This document shows, piece by piece, positions 1 through 5,343 of a DNA stretch of 7,721 nucleotides. The notes beneath the pieces are model-generated. The model was given only the letters and a program-made list of their open reading frames with translations. It searched no databases and was not told the DNA's origin. The first letter of the stretch is position 1. Each line of letters opens with the position of its first letter. The position numbers were made by a program, and so were the translations under genes. Origin of the DNA: Solimonas_A sp035476855 (GTDB lineage Bacteria > Pseudomonadota > Gammaproteobacteria > Nevskiales > Nevskiaceae); assembly GCA_035476855.1 (NCBI GenBank), contig DATILC010000039.1, positions 1 to 7,721 on the forward strand, given 5' to 3'.

Positions 1-1
1 A

Positions 2-112
2 CCCGCAGGGCGGACGTGCTCGGGGACCGGCATAGACACGACATCCATGTCGTGGCTATGCCTCAGCCGAACATCCTGTTCGGCTGTCCCCTGCGCTCGG
101 CCACCCTGCGGG
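2..112. repeat. Intergenic palindromic repeat module A (three-way junction)
   Basis: This stretch folds on paper into a closed three-way junction. The outer arms 2-10 and 104-112 are perfect 9-nt complements. An inner stem GGGGAC (22-27) pairs with GTCCCC (86-91). Between them stand two hairpins. The first, 29-44 with 47-62, has one A-G mismatch in 16 pairs and a CC at its tip. The second, 65-73 with 77-85, is perfect over 9 pairs with a TCC loop. GGAC lies at the foot of the first hairpin. A second module at 276-383 has the same plan. This looks like a member of an extragenic palindromic repeat family. The family name and any protein that acts on it cannot be told from here. The window begins at base 1, so the left edge may be cut. 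Confidence 0.55.
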
Positions 113-146
113 CGCTGCTGCAAGGGGGCCCCGTGAAGCGGGTGGA

Positions 147-235
147 CAAGACTCCCCTCATGACCGTACCGACGCAAATGGGTGGTACGAGAGAAACGGC
201 ATTGGTTTCGTCCTCTCTTCCGAAGTCTTGATGAG
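147..235 (+). other. Possible structured RNA segment with pseudoknot potential
   Basis: No gene is supported here. CAAGACT (147-153) is complementary to AGTCTTG (224-230). CTCAT (157-161) is complementary to ATGAG (231-235). The order of these four arms makes an H-type pseudoknot whose two 3' arms are contiguous. Inside lie a CGTACC/GGTACG hairpin (165-170 with 184-189) and a GAAAC/GTTTC hairpin (193-197 with 205-209). The individual arms are short and could be chance in a palindrome-rich region. I do not recognise a known RNA family, and the strand is a guess. Confidence 0.22.
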
Positions 236-275
236 CAGAGCGAATGCTTGTGACGTTGGGGCCCCTGCAGGAGCG

Positions 276-383
276 CCGTCTGGAGGCTCGGGCTCGGGGG
301 ACGATTCGCCATGGATGGCGAATCGAGCGATGCGCGGCAGGATGCCGCTGCAGCGCGGCCCCTGAGAACGATCCTCCAGACGG
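276..383. repeat. Intergenic palindromic repeat module B (three-way junction)
   Basis: The outer arms CCGTCTGGAGG (276-286) and CCTCCAGACGG (373-383) are perfect 11-nt complements. Inside, GGGG (297-300) can pair with CCCC (359-362). Two hairpins follow: 302-312 with 315-325, perfect over 11 pairs with GG at the tip, and 334-339 with 343-348, perfect over 6 pairs with a GGA loop. The text GCTCGGGG(G)AC before the first hairpin and CCCCTG after the second also occur in module A at equivalent places. The apical CATGGATG is the complement of CATCCATG in module A. The shared plan with different arm sequences suggests a conserved structure rather than a simple copied sequence. Confidence 0.5.
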
Positions 384-386
384 GCA

Positions 387-404
387 CCGCCGCTACAGCG
401 GCGG
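387..404. repeat. Perfect 8-bp GC hairpin
   Basis: CCGCCGCT (387-394) and AGCGGCGG (397-404) are perfect complements around AC. It directly follows module B and may belong to the same repeat cluster. No T-tract follows on either strand, so it is not a terminator. Confidence 0.45.
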
Positions 405-430
405 CGCGGATGCCGGGGTGCGTTTCTTTT

Positions 431-479
431 GGTTACTTTTCTTGTCGCATGACAAGAAAAGTGACTCGCCCTTGGGCGA
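431..479. repeat. T-rich/A-rich inverted repeat element plus short hairpin
   Basis: Arms 435-446 (ACTTTTCTTGTC) and 451-462 are perfect 12-nt complements around GCAT. In RNA the stem could extend four more pairs outward (431-434 with 463-466) using two G-U wobbles. A second hairpin, TCGCCC/GGGCGA (466-471 with 474-479), follows at once. From memory, very similar blocks (TTGGTTACTTTTCTT with its inverted partner) occur between genes in many proteobacteria and give rise to false hypothetical proteins; I could not check this. The arms are AT-rich in a GC-rich setting, so the element stands out. Its function is unknown to me. Confidence 0.5.
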
Positions 480-510
480 AATCAAACCTTCAAATACCAA
501 CCGCACCCGA

Positions 511-526
511 GCGGCCTCGTGGCCGC
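511..526. repeat. Small GC hairpin downstream of the purH terminator
   Basis: GCGGCC (511-516) and GGCCGC (521-526) pair around TCGT. Read leftward from purH, it lies beyond the main terminator and could act as a backup stem, but no good T-tract follows it. It may be chance in GC-rich DNA. Confidence 0.3.
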
Positions 527-534
527 CAACCCAA

Positions 535-569
535 CCCCAAAAACAAAGGCCGCCCAGATAGGCGGCCTT
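535..569 (-). terminator. Rho-independent terminator of purH
   Basis: Read on the minus strand, a perfect 9-bp stem AAGGCCGCC/GGCGGCCTT (569-561 with 554-546) with a 6-nt loop is followed by TGTTTTT. It begins 20 bases after the purH stop codon. It is a textbook intrinsic terminator and marks the end of the leftward transcript. No purD follows purH before it. Confidence 0.9.
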
Positions 570-589
570 GTCAGTTCAGCGACAGCGAC

Positions 590-2152
590 TCAGTGGCGGA
601 AATGCCGCACGCCCGTAAACACCATCGCCATCCCATGCTCATCCGCCGCCGCAATCACCTCGTTGTCGCGCATCGACCCACCTGGCTGGATCACCGCGGT
701 GATACCCGCCGCCGCCGCCGCGTCGATGCCGTCGCGGAACGGGAAGAAGGCGTCGGAGGCCATCACCGAACCCTTGACCTCCAGCTTCTCGTCAGCCGCC
801 TTGATGCCGGCGATCTTGGCTGAGTAGACGCGGCTCATCTGGCCGGCGCCGACGCCGATGGTCTGGCTGCCCTTGATGTAGACGATCGCGTTGGACTTCA
901 CGAACTTGGCGACGCGCCAGGCGAACAGCAGGTCGGCCAGCTCCGCCTCGGTCGGCGCACGCTTGCTGACGACCTTGAGCTGCGCGCGGCTCATCGTCGC
1001 GTCGTCGCGGTCCTGCACCAGCAGGCCGCCGGCGACGCGCTTGTAGTCCAGCGCCGGCGCGCGGCTGGCGGGCCACTGGCCGCATTCCATCAGGCGCACG
1101 TTCTGCTTGGCGGTGACTGCGGCCCTGGCCTCGGCGGTGGCGGTCGGGGCGATGATCACCTCGACGAACTGGCGGTCGACGATCGCCTTGGCGGTGGCAC
1201 CGTCCAGCTCGCGGTTGAAGGCGATGATGCCGCCGAAGGCCGAGGTCGGGTCGGTCTGGTAGGCCAGGTTGTAGGCCTCCAGGATGCTGCCGGCGATGGC
1301 GACGCCGCAGGGGTTGGCGTGCTTGACGATGACGCAGGCCGGCTCGTCGAAGCTCTTGACGCATTCCAGCGCGGCGTCGGCGTCGGCGATGTTGTTGTAG
1401 GACAGTTCCTTGCCCTGGATCTGCTTCGCCGCCGCGATCGTGCCGGCTTCCGGGTTCTTCTCGGCGTAGAAGGCCGCGCGCTGGTGCGGGTTCTCGCCGT
1501 AGCGCATGTCCTGCAGCTTGTTGAACTGCAGGCCCATCACCGCCGGGAACACGGCGCGCTCGCCCTGCTCGTTGAGGCTGGAGAGGTAGGCCGCGACCAT
1601 GCCGTCGTAGCGCGCGGTGTGGCTGTAGACCTTTACGGCGAGGCGCTCGCGGGTGGCGCGGCTGACGCCGCCGGCGTCCATCTCGGCCAGCACCGGCGCG
1701 TAGTCGACCGGATCGACCAGGACGCTGACCCAGGCGTGGTTCTTGGCAGCGGCGCGCAGCATCGCCGGGCCGCCGATGTCGATGTTCTCGATCGCGTCTT
1801 CCCGCGTGCAGTCGGCCTTGGCCACGGTCTGCTCGAAGGGGTAGAGGTTGACCACCAGCAGGTCGATCGCCGCGATGCCGTGCTGCTGCATCACCTCGCC
1901 GTCGATGTCACGCCGGCCGAGCAGGCCGCCGTGGATCTTCGGGTGCAGGGTCTTGACGCGGCCGTCCATGATCTCGGGGAAGCCGGTGTGCGCCGAGACT
2001 TCCACGGCCGGCAGGCCGGAGTCCTTCAGCAGCTTGTAGGTGCCGCCGGTGGACAGCAGCTCGACGCCGCGCTGGTGCAGTTGGCGCGCCAGGTCGACGA
2101 TGCCGGTCTTGTCGGAAACGGACAGCAGCGCGCGCTGCACGGGCGTCTTCAT
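590..2152 (-). CDS. purH: Bifunctional AICAR formyltransferase/IMP cyclohydrolase
   Basis: PurH catalyses the last two steps of de novo purine synthesis in the cytoplasm: formyl transfer from 10-formyl-tetrahydrofolate to AICAR, then ring closure to IMP. The 520 residues match the family length (E. coli 529). Residues 1 to about 145 are the MGS-like cyclohydrolase domain, with SVSDKTG at 11-17, STGGT at 34-38 and DGRVKTLHPKIHGG at 63-76. Residues from about 200 on are the formyltransferase, with YGENPHQ at 218-224 and the catalytic Lys277-His278 in VKHANPCG. The ATG start is supported by GGGG 8 bases upstream and by an N-terminus of usual length. It lies 31 bp after fis and ends 20 bp before a strong terminator, so it is the last gene of a fis-purH transcript. 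purD, which often follows, is absent here. Confidence 0.97.
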   Translation of the reverse strand: MKTPVQRALLSVSDKTGIVDLARQLHQRGVELLSTGGTYKLLKDSGLPAVEVSAHTGFPEIMDGRVKTLHPKIHGGLLGRRDIDGEVMQQHGIAAIDLLVVNLYPFEQTVAKADCTREDAIENIDIGGPAMLRAAAKNHAWVSVLVDPVDYAPVLAEMDAGGVSRATRERLAVKVYSHTARYDGMVAAYLSSLNEQGERAVFPAVMGLQFNKLQDMRYGENPHQRAAFYAEKNPEAGTIAAAKQIQGKELSYNNIADADAALECVKSFDEPACVIVKHANPCGVAIAGSILEAYNLAYQTDPTSAFGGIIAFNRELDGATAKAIVDRQFVEVIIAPTATAEARAAVTAKQNVRLMECGQWPASRAPALDYKRVAGGLLVQDRDDATMSRAQLKVVSKRAPTEAELADLLFAWRVAKFVKSNAIVYIKGSQTIGVGAGQMSRVYSAKIAGIKAADEKLEVKGSVMASDAFFPFRDGIDAAAAAGITAVIQPGGSMRDNEVIAAADEHGMAMVFTGVRHFRH

Positions 2153-2183
2153 CGGTGAATCCCCAGAAAAGAAGCAGCCGCGC

Positions 2184-2447
2184 TCAGGGTGCGGCGGGTT
2201 TGATCTTGTACTGCTTGAGCTTCTTGCGCAGCGTGGCGCGGTTCAGGCCCAGCATCTCGGCAGCCTTGGACTGGTTGCCGTCGCAGTATTTCAGCGTCGC
2301 GCGCAGCAGCGGCGGCTCCACCTGGTCGAGGATGGTGTCGTAGAGATTCTTCGGGGCGTGACCGTTCAGCGCATGAAAATAGTCATCCAGACACTCGGAA
2401 ACCGAATGGCTCAGCGGTTTGATGTCTGAAATCTTGTAAGCGGACAT
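2184..2447 (-). CDS. fis: Fis-family nucleoid-associated DNA-binding protein
   Basis: Fis is a small homodimeric nucleoid protein that bends DNA and tunes transcription of rRNA and many growth-linked genes. The product has 87 residues; E. coli Fis has 98, and the shortfall is in the variable N-terminal arm. The dimer core holds DDYFHALNG (21-29), similar to the NYFAQLNG region of E. coli Fis, and LYDTILDQVEPPLL (35-48). The C-terminal helix-turn-helix is about 58-80, with GNQSKAAEMLGLNRATLRKK typical of the family. The start has AGGAAG 7 bases upstream. A candidate promoter lies in the 117-bp gap after prmA, and purH follows after 31 bp. In E. coli and Pseudomonas dusB precedes fis; here the preceding gene is the prmA fusion. 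It could loosely be a NtrC-type output-domain homologue, but length and context favour Fis. Confidence 0.94.
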   Translation of the reverse strand: MSAYKISDIKPLSHSVSECLDDYFHALNGHAPKNLYDTILDQVEPPLLRATLKYCDGNQSKAAEMLGLNRATLRKKLKQYKIKPAAP

Positions 2448-2454
2448 GAAAGGT

Positions 2455-2460
2455 CTTCCT
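2455..2460 (-). promoter_or_regulatory. Ribosome binding site of fis
   Basis: AGGAAG on the minus strand with a 7-base spacer to the ATG at 2447 fixes that start. Confidence 0.7.
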
Positions 2461-2504
2461 TGACGCGCCCAGCGCGAAGCGAGCCAGAGAAAAAGCGGGC
2501 GGCA

Positions 2505-2533
2505 ATGATACCCCCAACGGTCAGCCGGGTGAA
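2505..2533 (-). promoter_or_regulatory. Candidate sigma-70 promoter of fis-purH with GC-rich discriminator
   Basis: On the minus strand, TTCACC (2533-2528, 4 of 6 to TTGACA), a 17-base spacer and TATCAT (2510-2505, 5 of 6 to TATAAT) are followed by TGCCGCCC. Transcription would start near 2498, giving a leader of about 50 bases. A GC-rich discriminator is the hallmark of ppGpp/DksA-sensitive promoters such as E. coli fis, so growth-rate control is plausible. This is inferred from sequence only. Confidence 0.5.
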
Positions 2534-2564
2534 GCTCGTTGCGGGCCTGAATTTTCGACGCCGA

Positions 2565-3890
2565 TCACAAATCGTTGCGGCCCTGCAACATGTGGTCGAT
2601 GAACGCCTGCCAGTTGGCATCGGGCGTCCATGCCGCCAGCAGGTCGCGGCGTGCGGCCTCGATGTCCTCGCCGAGGTTCAGGACACGGTGCAGGAACATG
2701 AACACCGACACGCGCATGTTCATCGCGCAGTGGATGAACTGCTTGCGACCCTGCTGCGCCTGCATCTCGGCGCTGAAGCGCGCGAAGTCCTCGGCGGTCG
2801 GCTGCTGCCACTGCACCGGGATGTGGCAGTAGTGGATGCCCAGGCCGGCCCAGACCTGCGCCTCGTCGGCCAGGAAGTTGTTCGACTTCTCAGTCGCCAG
2901 GTTGATCACCGCCTCGTAGCCGGCCTTGGCCAGCACCGGGAAATGTTCCGCCTGCGGCTGGCCGGCGGTGGCCAGGCGCTCGCCGTAGCGGCGGAAGTTG
3001 ATCAGCGCCGGCAGGCGGCAGCGGCCGGAGAGACGGGTCCAGCCGTCCTTGCTGACATCCTCGTCGAAGTCGAACCAGGATTCGTAGACGCCGCGCACTT
3101 CCTCGGCGTGGCGGTCGAGCAGGCCGGCCAGCGCCAGTCCGCCGCCGACGCGGATCGACGAGGCCAGCAGCGGCGCCAGCTCGACCAGCGGGTTGGCCAG
3201 GATGTTGGCCACGACGATGTCGGCGGGGAAGGGCAGGAACTGCTCCGGCAGCAGGGTACGCACGCGGGATTCGACGCCGTTCTGTCGTGCATTGTCCCTG
3301 GTCGCCAGCAGTGCCTGCGGGTCGATGTCGACGCAGATCGCCTTCTCGGCGCCCAGCAGCAGGGCGGCGATGGCGAGGATGCCGGAGCCGCAGCCGAAGT
3401 CGAGGACGGTCTTGCCCTTCAGGTCCTGGGTGGTCAGCCATTCCAGGCACAGCGCCGTGGTCGGATGGGTGCCGGTGCCGAAGGCCAGGCCGGGGTCGAG
3501 CTTGAGCACGATCGCATCCGGATCGCTGACCTCGCCGAGCTTTTCGTGCGGCACCACCCAGAAGCGCTCGCCGAAGCGCAGCGGCGGGCAGTCCTTGAGC
3601 CAGACCCGCACCCAGTCCTGGTCCTCGATCAGTTCGGTCTTGAACGTGGCTTCGGCACCGTCGGGCAGCATGTCGCGCAGCGAGGCGATCACCGGTTCGA
3701 GGTCGGTGTTCTCGGCGAACAGGCCCAGGGTCACGGTGTTGCGCCACAGCGGCGTCTCGCCGGGCGCCGGCTCCAGCACCGGATCGTCCTCGGCGTCGAC
3801 CATGCTGATCGCGCTGGCGCCGTTGGCCAGCAGGATTTCATCGGCGAATTCAGGGTGTGCGCTGGAAACACGCAGTTGCAGCCAGGCCAT
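2565..3890 (-). CDS. prmA: PrmA (L11 methyltransferase) fused to PTP-like domain
   Basis: PrmA uses S-adenosylmethionine to trimethylate ribosomal protein L11. Residues 1 to about 292 are a complete PrmA (E. coli 293 aa): an N-terminal substrate domain (about 1-60), GTGTHPTT at 138-145, the SAM loop DFGCGSG at 164-170, VDID at 187-190, VANILANPL at 227-235, and the usual ending WTRLSGR at 284-290. Instead of stopping, the frame runs on through CRLPALINFR into a protein-tyrosine-phosphatase-like domain (about 293-441), with TAGQP at 308-312, HIPV at 356-359 and the P-loop-like HCAMNMR at 387-393. The signature is C388-x4-R393, one residue shorter than the classic C-x5-R. Codon 293 is CTG with no Shine-Dalgarno sequence before it, so no separate start is visible. 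The ATG is 3 bases after the xseA stop, with GGAAA 8 bases before it, suggesting coupling. Activity of the added domain is unknown. Confidence 0.92.
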   Translation of the reverse strand: MAWLQLRVSSAHPEFADEILLANGASAISMVDAEDDPVLEPAPGETPLWRNTVTLGLFAENTDLEPVIASLRDMLPDGAEATFKTELIEDQDWVRVWLKDCPPLRFGERFWVVPHEKLGEVSDPDAIVLKLDPGLAFGTGTHPTTALCLEWLTTQDLKGKTVLDFGCGSGILAIAALLLGAEKAICVDIDPQALLATRDNARQNGVESRVRTLLPEQFLPFPADIVVANILANPLVELAPLLASSIRVGGGLALAGLLDRHAEEVRGVYESWFDFDEDVSKDGWTRLSGRCRLPALINFRRYGERLATAGQPQAEHFPVLAKAGYEAVINLATEKSNNFLADEAQVWAGLGIHYCHIPVQWQQPTAEDFARFSAEMQAQQGRKQFIHCAMNMRVSVFMFLHRVLNLGEDIEAARRDLLAAWTPDANWQAFIDHMLQGRNDL

Positions 3891-3893
3891 GGG

Positions 3894-5255
3894 TCAGGTT
3901 TCCGGGTCGATGTGGTTGACGGTGGCGTCGAGCGAGCCGCGTGCCAGCAGCAGGCGCAGCCGTTCGCCGGGGTCGGCCTGCTGCGCGTCGGTCAGGGCGC
4001 GGCCGGTCTGGTCGAGGGCGATGGCGTAGCCGCGGTCGAGCACGGCACGCGGGTTGAGGTTGAGCAGCAGCGATTCGGCACGGGCCAGGCGGCCCTGGGC
4101 GCGCTGCAGGCCCAGGCCGAGCTGGCCGCGCAGCAGATCCTGCGCATGCTGCAGGCGCCGCCGCAGTTGCTGCAGCTGCAGGCGCGGCGCGGCGGCGGCG
4201 AGGCGGCTCTGCAGGTGCTGGCTGCGCTGCTGCGAGCGCTCCAGCCGCTGGCTCATCGCGGACTGCAGGCGCCCGCCCAGTTCGTCGAGGCGTTGCGCGG
4301 AATCCTGCAGGCGCCGGCCGGGGTGCAGCAGGGCCAGCCGTTGCATCTGGCGCTGCAGGCGCTCGCCGTCCTGGCGCAGGGCGCGCGCCAGCGCGGCGTC
4401 AAGGCCGCGGCGCAGCACGCGCAGGCGCTCGCGCCATTCGGCGGCGTCCGGGCTCACCGCCTCGGCGGCGCCGGTGGGCGTCGGTGCGCGATGGTCGGCG
4501 GCGTAGTCGGCGATGGTGGTGTCGATCTCGTGGCCGACGCCGCTGACCACCGGCACCGTGCAGGCGCGGATCGCGCGTGCCAGCTGTTCGTCGTTGAAGG
4601 CCCAGAGGTCCTCCAGCGAACCGCCGCCGCGGGCCAGCAGGATCACGTCCACCGGCGCGCGCTGCGGCAGTTCGCGGAGGGCGCGGATCATCGCCGGTGC
4701 GGCCTCAGGACCCTGTACCGGCACCGGCCACAGGCAGACCTCGGCCAGCGGGTGGCGCCGGGCGAGGGTGCTGAGGATGTCCTGCAATGCCGCGCCGGTG
4801 CCGGAGGTGATCACGCCGATGCGCCGCGGCAGGGCCGGCAGATCGCGCTTGAGATGCTCGTCGAACAGGCCTTCACCGGCCAGGCGCCGCTTCAGTTCCT
4901 CGAAGGCCCTTAATAAGGCCCCTTGTCCGGCCGGCTCCAGGTGTTCGCAGATCAGCTGCAGCTCGCCGCGGGCGGCGTAGATGGTGGCCTGGGCGCGGAC
5001 CAGCACGCGGTCGCCATCGCGCGGCTGCGGGCGGATGTAAAGGTTGGCGTTGCGGAACATGGCGCAGCGCAACTGTGCGCGCTCGTCCTTCAGCGTGAAG
5101 TACCAGTGGCCGGAGGCGGGGCGCGAGAGATTGGAGATCTCGCCCTCGATCCAGACCCGCGGCAGGCTGTCCTCCAGCAGGCTGCGCAGGATGTCCGTGA
5201 GTTCGGAGACCTGGTAGACGGTGCGGCCGGGAGGGGGTGGGGCGGGGTTCGGCAT
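3894..5255 (-). CDS. xseA: Exodeoxyribonuclease VII large subunit
   Basis: XseA is the catalytic subunit of exonuclease VII, which with several XseB subunits degrades single-stranded DNA in both directions in repair and recombination. The 453 residues match E. coli (456). Order: an OB-fold DNA-binding domain (about 10-105, VWIEGEISNL at 34-43); the catalytic core (about 125-270), with GVITSGTGAALQDI at 147-160 (Asp159), ARGGGSLEDLW at 208-218 (Arg209) and GVGHEID at 239-245 (His242, Asp245), corresponding to the catalytic residues of the E. coli enzyme; a long Arg/Gln/Leu-rich coiled coil (about 272-395); and a C-terminal segment with NPRAVLDRGYAI (401-412). The ATG at 5255 is the only credible start, though its Shine-Dalgarno is poor (AGGG 13 bases away). 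Residues 6-9 are four prolines, and codons 114-116 are TTA-TTA-AGG. xseB is not in the window. prmA follows after 3 bp. Confidence 0.96.
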   Translation of the reverse strand: MPNPAPPPPGRTVYQVSELTDILRSLLEDSLPRVWIEGEISNLSRPASGHWYFTLKDERAQLRCAMFRNANLYIRPQPRDGDRVLVRAQATIYAARGELQLICEHLEPAGQGALLRAFEELKRRLAGEGLFDEHLKRDLPALPRRIGVITSGTGAALQDILSTLARRHPLAEVCLWPVPVQGPEAAPAMIRALRELPQRAPVDVILLARGGGSLEDLWAFNDEQLARAIRACTVPVVSGVGHEIDTTIADYAADHRAPTPTGAAEAVSPDAAEWRERLRVLRRGLDAALARALRQDGERLQRQMQRLALLHPGRRLQDSAQRLDELGGRLQSAMSQRLERSQQRSQHLQSRLAAAAPRLQLQQLRRRLQHAQDLLRGQLGLGLQRAQGRLARAESLLLNLNPRAVLDRGYAIALDQTGRALTDAQQADPGERLRLLLARGSLDATVNHIDPET

Positions 5256-5289
5256 TAGGGTGGACAGGCCCTGGGGGAGAGCCGGAGCG

Positions 5290-5320
5290 TTCGAAGTCGG
5301 GCCGGCACCTCTGTATAATA
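5290..5320 (+). promoter_or_regulatory. guaB promoter, -10 symmetric and possibly also serving xseA
   Basis: TATAAT at 5314-5319 is a perfect -10 box, with TG directly before it. The best -35 is TTCGAA at 5290-5295 (3 of 6, 18-base spacer), so the -10 carries most of the signal. Transcription would begin near 5326, leaving a leader of only about 18 bases. The same bases read TATTAT on the minus strand, so one AT-rich island in the 88-bp divergent gap could open for xseA as well. No PurR-like operator was recognised. Confidence 0.65.
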
Positions 5321-5330
5321 TCGTTTTGGC

Positions 5331-5334
5331 GGAG
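5331..5334 (+). promoter_or_regulatory. Ribosome binding site of guaB
   Basis: GGAG with a 9-base spacer to the ATG at 5344. It supports that start over the longer open frame that runs back across the promoter to 5221. Confidence 0.75.
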
Positions 5335-5343
5335 CCCCTTTGT

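Noticed and set aside
156..240. Possible hammerhead ribozyme (CTCATGA, a stem, GAAAC, then GTC; also TTGATGAG...GCGAA)
   Set aside because: The invariant core is wrong: CTCATGA lacks the required G of CUGANGA. GAAAC does not directly follow stem II. The second candidate has U for C at the first core position and almost no stem II.
1..430. CRISPR array or insertion sequence end
   Set aside because: There are no regularly spaced identical repeats, no transposase and no target-site duplication. The repeats are imperfect palindromic modules.
16..827. Several small rightward open frames in the left intergenic region and over the purH 3' end
   Set aside because: They run through palindromes and the AT-rich inverted repeat, lack convincing ribosome sites, and some overlap purH antisense. 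They look like the usual spurious proteins made by such repeats.
2448..2564. dusB remnant between prmA and fis
   Set aside because: Only 117 bp are present, and I saw no residual DusB-like reading frame in them.
2460..4913. Very long rightward open frame (817 codons) opposite prmA and xseA
   Set aside because: It is antisense to two clearly recognised genes. Its composition (runs of Gly, Ala, Arg, Gln, Val) is what GC-rich codon bias produces on the opposite strand, and it matches no family I know.
5221..5343. 41-codon upstream extension of guaB
   Set aside because: It crosses the -10 box and ribosome binding site. The IMPDH family starts a few residues before LTFDDVLL.
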